A stretch of 64,000 nucleotides of DNA from assembly GCA_964552325.1 (NCBI GenBank), contig CAZKHA010000002.1, forward strand, positions 1-64,000, written 5' to 3'. Below the pieces are notes generated by a model that saw nothing but the letters and a program-made list of their open reading frames with translations, was not told the origin of the DNA and did no database searches. Both the position numbers and the translations under genes were made by a program. Below are positions 16,873-25,800 of the stretch, piece by piece. The first letter of the stretch is position 1; each line of letters begins with the position of its first letter. The DNA is from CAZKCK01 sp964552325. GTDB taxonomy: Bacteria > Bacteroidota > Bacteroidia > Bacteroidales > TTA-H9.

Positions 16873-17940
16873 GTGAAAATTCTGGCCCTTCTTTTATTTC
16901 CCCTCGCCCTGCTGTACGGTTTTATTTCCTTTATTCGCAACTTACTGTTCGATCTGGGATTTCCAAAACCTAGGAGGTATCCTTTTCCTGTAATTTCGGT
17001 GGGGAACCTTTCGATGGGGGGAACTGGTAAAACACCTCACATTGAATATCTTGTGCGTTTGCTCGAAAAAAGCCAACAAATTGCAGTGCTATCTCGAGGC
17101 TATGGAAGAAAAACAAGGGGTTTCCTATTTGCTGATGAAACGTCTAACGCCCAATCAATTGGAGATGAACCATATCAATATTACAGGAAGTTTAAGAATA
17201 TAGTGGTGGCAGTTTGTTCTATCCGCACCTATGGGATAAGCAAAATAAGAGAGGAGCACCCTAAAACCAGCGTAATTTTGTTAGATGATGCTTATCAGCA
17301 CCGTTGGGTGAAACCTGGGCTGAACATTTTGCTTACCGATTTCAGGCATTTGTATGCACATGATTATGTTTTCCCCACAGGTACGCTTCGTGAATTTAGG
17401 AGCGGTGCAAAACGTGCTGATATTATTATCGTTACAAAAAACGACAAAGTATTGCCCATAATGCTGCGCAAGCATTTAATAACTCAGCTAAAACCTACCT
17501 CAAATCAACTTGTACTTTTCTCCTATATTACCTATGGTGAATGGGTTCCACTAACCAACATCGAAACCATAAAAACTGCTATTGCGCCGTACAAGAATTT
17601 GTTACTGCTAACTGGTATTGTTAATCCTTATCCTATAGAAGATTATCTTAAGACTTGCAATTACAATGTTACAAAGTGTCAATTTGCTGATCATCATGTA
17701 TATAGCGAAAAGGATGTGATTAAGATTAGCAATGTATTTGATGGCATACTATCCCAATCGAAGGCGATAGTTACAACCGAAAAAGATGCCGCACGTCTTA
17801 TTGGCACCAATGCGCTTGATCAATTAGCTCATTTACCCATCTATTATATTCCCATTCAAATTGAGTTCCATCACAATGATGCAGAAACATTAAGTGAGCA
17901 AGTAAATGGGCTGATAAACAAGAAAACTATCTCGTCATAA
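16873..17940 (+). CDS. lpxK: tetraacyldisaccharide 4'-kinase
   Basis: LpxK phosphorylates the 4' position of the lipid A disaccharide at the inner-membrane face, a late step of the Raetz pathway. The 355-residue protein has the N-terminal membrane-associated helix (residues 3-23), the Walker A motif GGTGKTP at 49-55, and the conserved ILLDDAYQHR segment near residues 136-145, with the family's Asp-rich catalytic region. The start is GTG at 16873, giving MKILALLL; no better ATG is in frame near it. Its 3' end overlaps the convergent EnvC-like gene by 14 bases. It stands alone here, away from other lpx genes, and its presence means the organism makes lipid A. Confidence 0.94.
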   Translation: MKILALLLFPLALLYGFISFIRNLLFDLGFPKPRRYPFPVISVGNLSMGGTGKTPHIEYLVRLLEKSQQIAVLSRGYGRKTRGFLFADETSNAQSIGDEPYQYYRKFKNIVVAVCSIRTYGISKIREEHPKTSVILLDDAYQHRWVKPGLNILLTDFRHLYAHDYVFPTGTLREFRSGAKRADIIIVTKNDKVLPIMLRKHLITQLKPTSNQLVLFSYITYGEWVPLTNIETIKTAIAPYKNLLLLTGIVNPYPIEDYLKTCNYNVTKCQFADHHVYSEKDVIKISNVFDGILSQSKAIVTTEKDAARLIGTNALDQLAHLPIYYIPIQIEFHHNDAETLSEQVNGLINKKTISS

Positions 17941-19177
17941 GCCAGCCAGATGGATTTTGCATGTCCTTGCCTCTCCATAATTCAAAATGGAGCTCCCCGT
18001 TTGCACTATCGCTGTCCTCGCTCACGTATCCAATTACTTGCCCTGTTTTTACTTTTTCGTCTTTTTTTACTTGTAGCTTACCAATATTTGAATACACCGT
18101 TCTAAATTCACCATGCCTAATAATAACAGTGTTTTGAAAACCTTCTATGAACATGATAGCTGTAACAACCCCGTCGAACACACACTTGATTGGCTGATTT
18201 CGATTGGTTGAAATATTAATTCCATTGTTGCGGACCGTAACATTCTTTAATACCGGATGCGGGTGATCGCCATAGTTTTCTGATACAATACCTTGGGCTA
18301 GGGGCCAAGGCAACTTACCTTTATTCTCATTAAAACTATTTGACAGCTTTGACTCTTCGGCAGTCATTGGTAAGGCGGCATATTTTGAGCCGGAATTCGT
18401 CTTTTTTGTGTTTGAAGCATTCGCAATATCCTTGCGGGTTTCTTCTTCAATAGCTTTTTGAATGGCTTTGGTGAGTTTAACGGCTGCTATCTTTTTGTCT
18501 TCAAGGGTTTTCCTTAATTCTCTTTCCTTCTTCGATAAATTTTGTAAACTCTTGTCACTTTTTTGTTTTTCCTGAAGTAACTTAAGCTTAACCGTCTCTT
18601 CTTTAGCCTTTACCAAACGTTTGTATTCCTTTTCTGAAACGAAAAGCTTTTTGTTATCAATTAGTTCTCCCTGAAGAGCTAAAATTCTATTAATCTGTAG
18701 TTTACGATAGTTTTGAAATTGCCTAAAGTACTTTATACGGCTATATGCTTGGTGGAAGGATTCAGAAGCAAAAACAAACATTAACATATTGTTTGAGCGA
18801 CGCTGTTTTTCGTACGCCAGTACCATTTGATGGTATTCCTTCTTAAGCTCTTTGATCATCTTTTCATTTGACCTAATTTTGGTTCCAATAACACTCAAAT
18901 TATCATCGATAGAGGCGATTTGCTTATTCATTGTGTTAATTAACACCTCTCTTCCCTTGATATTTTTCTTAATTAGTTTAAGTTGTGATAGTGTGGCACT
19001 CTTGTTTTTTGAAGTTTCTTCAATAAGCTTGCTCGTATAAGATATCTCCTTTTCAAGCTTCGATTTTTCCTTTTCAAGCTTTACGCGATCTTGCTGTGCA
19101 AACAAATGCGATGCAATACCTATAAAAATAAGGTTAACAAGGAGCGTAAAAATGATATGCCTCACAGGTTTACTCAT
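17927..19177 (-). CDS. EnvC-like murein hydrolase activator with degenerate LytM domain
   Basis: A signal peptide (residues 1-27, ending HLFAQQ) is followed by long coiled coils (about 28-270), a linker, and a C-terminal M23/LytM fold (about 295-416). The catalytic metal ligands are lost: the family's H-x-G-I-D is N317-N-G-I-N321, the LytM YxH is YSN, and the first His of HxH is Glu in GELHFEL. EnvC of E. coli is likewise a non-enzymatic LytM protein that activates amidases during division, so this one probably activates a periplasmic amidase instead of cutting peptidoglycan. Its 5' end overlaps the DUF4292 gene by 8 bases in the dut-TPR-DUF4292-envC operon. Confidence 0.9.
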   Translation of the reverse strand: MSKPVRHIIFTLLVNLIFIGIASHLFAQQDRVKLEKEKSKLEKEISYTSKLIEETSKNKSATLSQLKLIKKNIKGREVLINTMNKQIASIDDNLSVIGTKIRSNEKMIKELKKEYHQMVLAYEKQRRSNNMLMFVFASESFHQAYSRIKYFRQFQNYRKLQINRILALQGELIDNKKLFVSEKEYKRLVKAKEETVKLKLLQEKQKSDKSLQNLSKKERELRKTLEDKKIAAVKLTKAIQKAIEEETRKDIANASNTKKTNSGSKYAALPMTAEESKLSNSFNENKGKLPWPLAQGIVSENYGDHPHPVLKNVTVRNNGINISTNRNQPIKCVFDGVVTAIMFIEGFQNTVIIRHGEFRTVYSNIGKLQVKKDEKVKTGQVIGYVSEDSDSANGELHFELWRGKDMQNPSGWLMTR

Positions 19178-20003
19178 TTGATACCAAGTGTAAGGGTTTG
19201 TAGGTAGAAGGTATTTTAAACTGTAAGTTTATTGGTTCATCCAATACAACTTTAATAATTTCCATGTTTACCGAAATGTCCTGTTCCGCCTTTATTAACA
19301 CTTCGTAAGTAAAGGGCAGCAAATAATTGTTAATAGGCTTGTAATGCTTATAGTTAACTTCCACAGCGGTGTTTTTTCGCATGGTTTCACGTATGCGAAA
19401 TTTGGTAATCTTATAATTATCGTTGTTAAGCCACATATCTTGCAACAAGATGCGGGTAGAATCGCTTTGGTTTTTAATGAACTTACGGTAAAGGCGCCTA
19501 TTATAATTGTAAAGGTAATACTCTTCGTTATCTACTTTTGCCATAAACTGCTCATTATCATACGTTTTTAGGTCATTTGCAATGATAAGGCTTTGGATAA
19601 TATCAAAGTCGAAATTTATGCCAAATATCTTAGCAATGTAATCGTAATTACCCACAAAGTACTGTGAATTAATTCGATCGATGTACTTAACCGAATCTGG
19701 TGTAAGCATTAAGCGCGAAACTTCAATACCGAGCAGGGGCACTATGGAAATCCATATAGCACTATCCTTCACAATTTTGTAATTAATCTTAAAATTCACG
19801 GCATGGTTTTTATCTTTGAATTCAACATCGGCCTTGCCGCTGAGCTTGGCAAACTTTGTTTCGTTTTGACGAAGTTTTTCTAACAGGAAGCCTACCCCTT
19901 CTTCTTTAAGGGGTGCACGCAAGGCTTGTTTTGTGGGACTGCACGAAAATTGAATGATTGCCAATAGCAACAACAATACATATCCTGCATTTCCTTTATT
20001 CAT
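19170..20003 (-). CDS. DUF4292 lipoprotein
   Basis: The 277-residue protein begins with a type II signal and a lipobox ending at Cys near residue 21 (IIQFSC), so it is an acylated envelope lipoprotein. The remainder fits DUF4292, a Bacteroidota family whose predicted beta-rich half-barrel resembles LolA/LolB lipoprotein carriers: alternating beta strands such as KFAKLSGKADVEFKD and YKHYKPINNYLLPF. A lipid- or lipoprotein-handling role would fit but is inferred. It overlaps the TPR gene upstream and the EnvC-like gene downstream by 8 bases each. That strict coupling suggests a shared function at the cell envelope. Confidence 0.85.
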   Translation of the reverse strand: MNKGNAGYVLLLLLAIIQFSCSPTKQALRAPLKEEGVGFLLEKLRQNETKFAKLSGKADVEFKDKNHAVNFKINYKIVKDSAIWISIVPLLGIEVSRLMLTPDSVKYIDRINSQYFVGNYDYIAKIFGINFDFDIIQSLIIANDLKTYDNEQFMAKVDNEEYYLYNYNRRLYRKFIKNQSDSTRILLQDMWLNNDNYKITKFRIRETMRKNTAVEVNYKHYKPINNYLLPFTYEVLIKAEQDISVNMEIIKVVLDEPINLQFKIPSTYKPLHLVSNE

Positions 20004-21723
20004 ACAAATCGCTGTTTTTTAACTTTTTATCAAGTAATTCAGAATATCCTCCAAGTTTTTTGGCTTGTTCCCAATTTTCGATAGCCTTCGTTTTATCACC
20101 AAGTTTAAACAAAATATCGCCTAAGTGCTCATAAACCGTTCCGTCGGGTGTTTTACTCTCGAATATTGCGCGTTCTATCATTTCCTTGGCCTCTTTTAGT
20201 CTTCCAAGTTTATATAGCACCCATCCATAAGTATCGAGGTAAGTTGCATTATAGGGCTCAGTTTTTACGGTAATTGCTGACATTTTTAGCGCTTTCTCAA
20301 GATTGTGCCCACGTAAGGATAAGTAATAGCTGTAATTATTTAGTACGTAATTACTTAAACTATCCAATGCCAAGGCTTTTTCATAATAAAGATCTGATTT
20401 TACGAAGTTTTTAACCGAATTATAGGCATCACCCAAAGATGCATAAAATTGAACTGCAATACCCATGCTTTCATCAGTTAAAAGATTAACACCGCTTTCT
20501 AAAATTTCGATTGCTGATTTGTAATCCTTCTTTTGGAGCTTATCTATTCCTTGAAAAAATATTGGTAATGGCTGATATGGAAATAACATAGAAGAAGTAT
20601 TGGCGGCCTCTAAAAGACCAATACTATCTTGTAATTGAGAACGGCAAAACAGTAAGCGTTCCCATGTATAATACATACTGCTATCTTCTTTAATTATCGC
20701 TAAATAAGCTGCTTCTGCTCGTTTAAAATCACCATAAAAATAACTAATATCTGCATTAAGCAGCACGACCTTCCGATGAGAAGGGTACATACTGGTTAAA
20801 CTATTGCTTAAACGTGTTATTACATCTTTGTTCTGGTTATTTATTTCATTTACAGGATAAAAGGCCAATAGATAATCAACCTTCGTATCCGGAGAAACAA
20901 ACTTGTTTTGAATTCCTCTTTCAAACGATTCCACAAACAAGTCGTTTTTTTTAAGCTTCCTATAATACTCAGCGAGCGTAAAGCAAACATACTCATCATT
21001 TGGAAGCACTTTTTCTAATGAATTGAGCACCGCGATAGCCTCATCCGTTTTTTGATCCTTATAAAGCAACTCGGCTAAAAGATAATAGTTTTGGGCTTTT
21101 TCGGGCGAACGTTCAATAATTTTAGCGAGCTCTTTGGCTGCCTTATCCTTATTTCCAGATTGATCATAAATCACGTATTTCTTTTGGGCTAAATCATCAG
21201 AATACCCAAATTTTTCAATCATCTTGTCTAAAACGGCTACCGCTTCATTGGGTTTTTGCAGCATTAGATTAGCATTTACGAGCTTTTCGTAAAATTCTAT
21301 TTTTTCGGGGCTTTCTTTCACCAATGTTGTTAAAATCTCTGCCCATTTCTTGTTATCGCCCGATGACTCGTAAAAATCGGAAAGCAACTTTTTATACCAA
21401 ATATTCGTTGGATCGGCTTTTACTGCTGTTTCAATAAGCTCTGTTCCACGTGTAAAGTCTTTTTTGCGCAAATAAATCTGTGCTAATTCATACTTACTTG
21501 GTACATTATTGGGGTATTTTGAAAGCAAACTCTCAAATAATTGAATTGCTTTATCATCTTCTTTTAACAAAGAGGCTTTTACGGCATCAAGATATAATCC
21601 CTGCTCTGATAGCTTTTGGGCAGCTACCGTTGAAACAATTAACGAATCGTCGTTTATAGGTACTTCTTGGGCTACTAAGCTATAATTCAACAATATAAAT
21701 AAAAAAAATCCTAACTTTTTCAT
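19996..21723 (-). CDS. exported TPR protein
   Basis: The 575-residue protein has a signal peptide (MKKLGFFLFILL, cleavage near LVAQ) and tandem tetratricopeptide repeats across its length, for example QLFESLLSKYPNNVPSKYEL near residue 60, repeats with IERSPEKAQNYYLLAELLY, and a C-terminal pair ending EHLGDILFKLGDKTKAIENW. I chose the ATG at 21723 because the in-frame extension to 21759 overlaps dut and lacks a signal sequence. TPR arrays scaffold protein complexes. Its operon, between dut and the DUF4292 lipoprotein, is recurrent in Bacteroidota. No specific partner can be named. The 3' end overlaps the DUF4292 gene by 8 bases. Confidence 0.85.
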   Translation of the reverse strand: MKKLGFFLFILLNYSLVAQEVPINDDSLIVSTVAAQKLSEQGLYLDAVKASLLKEDDKAIQLFESLLSKYPNNVPSKYELAQIYLRKKDFTRGTELIETAVKADPTNIWYKKLLSDFYESSGDNKKWAEILTTLVKESPEKIEFYEKLVNANLMLQKPNEAVAVLDKMIEKFGYSDDLAQKKYVIYDQSGNKDKAAKELAKIIERSPEKAQNYYLLAELLYKDQKTDEAIAVLNSLEKVLPNDEYVCFTLAEYYRKLKKNDLFVESFERGIQNKFVSPDTKVDYLLAFYPVNEINNQNKDVITRLSNSLTSMYPSHRKVVLLNADISYFYGDFKRAEAAYLAIIKEDSSMYYTWERLLFCRSQLQDSIGLLEAANTSSMLFPYQPLPIFFQGIDKLQKKDYKSAIEILESGVNLLTDESMGIAVQFYASLGDAYNSVKNFVKSDLYYEKALALDSLSNYVLNNYSYYLSLRGHNLEKALKMSAITVKTEPYNATYLDTYGWVLYKLGRLKEAKEMIERAIFESKTPDGTVYEHLGDILFKLGDKTKAIENWEQAKKLGGYSELLDKKLKNSDLYE

Positions 21724-21730
21724 CGTATTC

Positions 21731-22165
21731 TTATATAATTCCGGTGTGTCCAAAACCACCTTCGTTTCGATCGGTACTAGTTAAATTATCAACGCTATTC
21801 CATACAATTTGTTGGTGTGGAGCTACAACAAGTTGAGCAATTCGTTCGCCATCATTAATTACAAACGCTTCGGTAGAAAGATTTATTAGAATAATCATCA
21901 CCTCGCCTCTATAATCTGAATCAATAGTTCCTGGTGCATTCAAAACTGTAATTCCATGTTTAATTGCCAGCCCACTGCGTGGTCGAATCTGTCCTTCAAA
22001 ACCTTCAGGAATCTGGATAAACAGGCCCGTGGGAATCAAAACACGTTCCAATGGAGCTAAAGTCCTATTTTCGCTCAAATTTGCCCTTAAATCAAGACCT
22101 GCGGCAGAAGTACTTGCGTATTCGGGTAATGGATGCTTCGATCTGTTAATTACGTTAACTTGCAT
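21731..22165 (-). CDS. dut: dUTP diphosphatase
   Basis: The trimeric dUTPase hydrolyses dUTP to dUMP and pyrophosphate, keeping uracil out of DNA and supplying thymidylate synthesis. All five motifs are present in 144 residues: AAGLDLRA, RPRSGLA, the uracil-binding NAPGTIDSDYRGE, GERIAQLV and the C-terminal P-loop-like RNEGGFGHTG. The ATG start has a promoter at 22188-22222. It ends 7 bases before the TPR gene's ATG. The identification is secure, and it is the first gene of a four-gene operon whose other members act in the envelope. Confidence 0.97.
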   Translation of the reverse strand: MQVNVINRSKHPLPEYASTSAAGLDLRANLSENRTLAPLERVLIPTGLFIQIPEGFEGQIRPRSGLAIKHGITVLNAPGTIDSDYRGEVMIILINLSTEAFVINDGERIAQLVVAPHQQIVWNSVDNLTSTDRNEGGFGHTGII

Positions 22166-22187
22166 ACTTAAAATTGCTAAACGGCCT

Positions 22188-22222
22188 CAAAAGTACAAAA
22201 AAATAGGCCATAAACCCACAAA
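22188..22222 (-). promoter_or_regulatory. dut promoter
   Basis: On the minus strand TTTG at 22219-22222 and TACTTTTG at 22188-22195 are separated by 23 bases, close to the usual Bacteroidota spacing; the -7 box lies 22 bases before the ATG. Confidence 0.6.
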
Positions 22223-22402
22223 TGGTCTAAGTTCTTAAAGTAAACCTCACATTATTAGGAACTTAATCTTATCTATAAAAGTTTACGCCAACCATTCATG
22301 CTAAGTAATCGCTTCTGCTACTTGTTGCAACAAAAAGAATTGCAGTAGGCTCCAAATGTTAGCTGGCGAACCTAAGTCAAAAAAGTAACTACAATATAAT
22401 TA

Positions 22403-22434
22403 AGCATTTAGTTGCCGCTAAAAGTGCTTTTTTT
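22403..22434 (+). terminator. orphan terminator-like hairpin
   Basis: A 9-bp stem with a two-base bulge (22403-22411 pairs with 22418-22422 and 22425-22428) runs into seven T residues. No plus-strand gene lies upstream, so it may end an unrecognised RNA or be chance. Confidence 0.35.
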
Positions 22435-22460
22435 ATCAAGTGCTTCGCTGAGCATGCACA

Positions 22461-22500
22461 GAGCCTGTTGAAATGTGCCGGAGCCTGCCGAAGCTGCACA
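22461..22500. repeat. two GAGCCTG-YYGAA repeat units
   Basis: GAGCCTG starts at 22461 and 22481, exactly 20 bases apart, each followed by two pyrimidines and GAA. GCTTCG at 22442-22447 is the inverse of CGAAGC at 22489-22494. The core resembles GC-rich palindromic repeats found between genes in other Bacteroidota, but the unit is short and no second locus was noticed in the window. Confidence 0.35.
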
Positions 22501-22734
22501 AAATCACCAAGAAAAACTAAGTACAAATAATGGCAATGAAACTTGTTGATAATAGTTGATCATAAAAATTCTTGACTCATTCTTAGAGTTATGGCTTTAC
22601 GGAAGAGTCGCACTATTAGATTAATGGTGTTGATTACATTAACTACTGAATTAAATAAGCAATTTTGAAAAATCGAAAACTAAACGGCTAACCCAAAGAT
22701 AGCGCAAATGAGACCTTGCATCTGAAAATTGAGT

Positions 22735-22748
22735 TTAACACTTGTTAA
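22735..22748. repeat. TTAACA palindrome in the intergenic region
   Basis: TTAACA (22735-22740) and TGTTAA (22743-22748) form a perfect inverted repeat with a two-base spacer. It shares the TTAACA core with the phased array at 9224-9262. It lies 3' of the kinase gene and far from a start, so its function is doubtful. Confidence 0.3.
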
Positions 22749-22835
22749 TCATAAAATTACGCTTAAACAGAGTGCTTATGAATATGCCGAACAATCGTAA
22801 ATCACCAAATTGGTATCACTAATTTAAACGCGCTA

Positions 22836-25800
22836 TTATGATTGGTTCAAGTTAGCATCTGCAACTGATTGATCAATAGGTAAGATTATATAAAATGACG
22901 TTCCTTCGCCAAGTTTAGAATCAAACCATAGCTTCCCTCTGTGGTTATCTATTATTACTTTAGACATAAAGAGCCCCAAACCCATGCCGCTGGATTTGGT
23001 TGTAAAATTTGGCTTGAATATTTGATCCACATTTTCGTTTGCGATACCCACACCATTATCAAAAATCGAAAAATGAACCTCGTTATTAATCTGATTTACA
23101 GTAAATTGAATTTTAGCTAATTCATTGCCTCTAACTGCTTGTTCTGCATTTTTAAGCAAATTAACCAACACTCGAATAATCTGCATTTTATCACATTGAA
23201 TAACCAAATCCCTTGTTCCATTAACAACATCAAATGAACCTTTAAACTCATTTAAAACCATAACAGCTGGGGCTAATAAATCATCAATTTTTACTTGCGT
23301 ATAAACAGCTTCTGGCAGCCGGGTGAACTCGGAAAAGGAATTCGCCATTTGGGTCATCGATTCAATCTGTACTAATAAGGTATCCGAAAAAGACCGGAAC
23401 CTCTCATTCCAGTCGGGGTCGTTGGCCTGTTTGGCTCGTATAAGAAACTGCAATCCCAACTTTATTGGAGTTAATGGATTTTTAATTTCGTGTGCTACTT
23501 GCTTTGCAACTTCCTTCCATGCAGATTCGCGCTCACGTTCTTTTAATTGATGTACAGTTTCATCTAACTGAACAACCATTTCGTTATACAATTCAATAAG
23601 TTGTCCGAGCTCATCCTTTCGAAAAATGGGTATCGTAATGTTCTTGCGTCCAATAGTAAGCTGCGAAAAATAACGGCTCAATGTATGCAGAGGCTTTACA
23701 AAATAATTGGTTATTATAATGGCAAGGAACACAGCTAGTATAGACAAAAACAAAAATACATTAACAAAGGTTGCCAAATACTTCGACACATCACGTTGAA
23801 ATTCAGCGTGTCGTGCAAAAAATGGGACATTAATAACGCCTGTTACCAGGTTTTCGTTATCAACAATCGGAATAAACGCAGAATAATAAGAAAGTTTTCC
23901 GATCGTTTCACGTGTAACATAAATTGCTTCCCTATTACTAATAATAGTTTGAAAAGCATTAGGGTTTAATCTAGACGAGATTAAACCCATCTGGAACAAT
24001 TCGGGACGTGAAGTTGCATAGAGCAAGCCGTCCGGTTTATATATATGTATATCGGTAAAGAAGATTGAAGCAAATTTTGCTAGGTACGTTTCGAAACGAG
24101 AGCGGTTGGCTGAATTTATGGCACCAGTACTGGAAATTTTAGATAATACTTCAATTTGGATCGAATGAACCTTATCTTTGATAAAGTCAAGATTCTTACG
24201 TTCATAAAAGTCGCGATAAAAAGAAATGGAAAAGAAACCAATAGCCGCAAAACTTACAAAAATAAAAAATATTATAAAAATTTGAATACGAGTACTCAAA
24301 TAAAACGTTGGCATGGCAAAAGAACCTAAAGTTATAATACGATAAACTAATGATACAAATAAAAATACTAGTACCAAGAACAACCATACAAAAGTAAAAA
24401 TGGAAAATATTTCGGTATAATAATTTATTTGTTTACTTAGAATAAGTCTTTCGTTGCTTCCTGTTTTAATAACTAAATGATCGTATCCATTATGATTACA
24501 GAAAAACTCTGTTTCATGTGAAACGAAGATAGGGTTTAGTATCTGCGGGAAATCGAATTCGCCTGTTTTCGCTAGCAGATTTGTACTTGAATATCTAGCT
24601 AACGAATAATTTCCGAGATTCAGTTCTCCAATAACTCTTTGATCTATGAACAGTTCAGGTAAAGAAAAATCGTTGGATAACAAACGCGTTGCAAACTCAA
24701 TAAAGATTCCAAACTCGCGTGGAGTTGCTTCATTAATTACAATTTTTCCAAAGTATCCGTTTAAGCATTGGTTTGTGTTTATCGATTTAAAATCTGCAAT
24801 ATCGTCATTATCGTGCTGTATTCCAGTTATTTGACTAAAATAATCATAGCAATTAGCTTCTACTCCTTCTGGTTTAATAAATAGTTGATCATTGGGCTTG
24901 CAAATTGTAATATTTGAAGTGAATTGTGACCAAAATCCTTGAAAATAGTTATGCTCAATATAGTTAACAAGTTCATTTTCAGTTGAGTCAGTAAGGTTCT
25001 TCGCTAAATTTATAAACTTCTCATCATGTTGCAAGGCATCCCGCTGCATCAAAAAGTTGGCCAATGCTAAAGGATCATTATTCCTACTTTCAATCGCATA
25101 AAGAAGCAATTTACGCTTGGTATGTTCCTTTTCGTGAACAAGTTTAAACAAAAACACAGAAAACAAGAGGCTTAAAACGGTTAAAACAACAGCAATTAAT
25201 ACAGTTGAACTTGTAAACACTTGTATGCGTTTAACTGCATAGTAGCCAATATGAATTAACAGTGGCACAAGCGTAAATGCACTAAATTCGTTAGTAATCA
25301 GATAATTAATAAGAAAAGTAGAAGGAACAATTATGCTATAATCCATTATATAAAGCTTAACTCGAGTTAAGTCAAACAATTGAAAAGCCCTATTCATTAT
25401 AGTTAGTAAACTACTAAGTAACACAATAATGCACAAGAGTCCAACAATAACCTCGGTGGAAATTTCAAATGGATTAGTAAAAACGAATTCGAAAGAGGAG
25501 TTAGAAACAAGATCTCGGGCAAAAAAGAGCACTAGTAACCAACTTAATGACAAATAATAGGTAATAAACCTATCAAAATTAGTAAATTTTACTCCAAAAA
25601 TCCGCTCTTTAGAATTGCTTCTATATAAAATATAATACGAAATTAATAAAAGAGTAGTAGCGTTTAGAAACGCGTCGCCGAGTGAGGCTGAAAACCAACT
25701 TGATGCATAGTAATATGGAGAAAACACAGGAAAGTTAAAGAAGTATGCAGGAAATTCAGTCAAAAAAACTAGCCGAAAAAGGACGATTACAATTACAATG

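Larger units (their letters stand above)
22166..22835. other. 670-base region without a recognisable gene
   Basis: Apart from the dut promoter, I see no credible ORF. The stretch holds a terminator-like hairpin facing plus (22403-22434), two 20-base-spaced GAGCCTG units (22461-22500), and a TTAACA-CT-TGTTAA palindrome (22735-22748). The sensor kinase on the right ends here without an obvious terminator. Its sequence looks like decayed DNA, but an ncRNA on the plus strand is possible. Confidence 0.5.
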
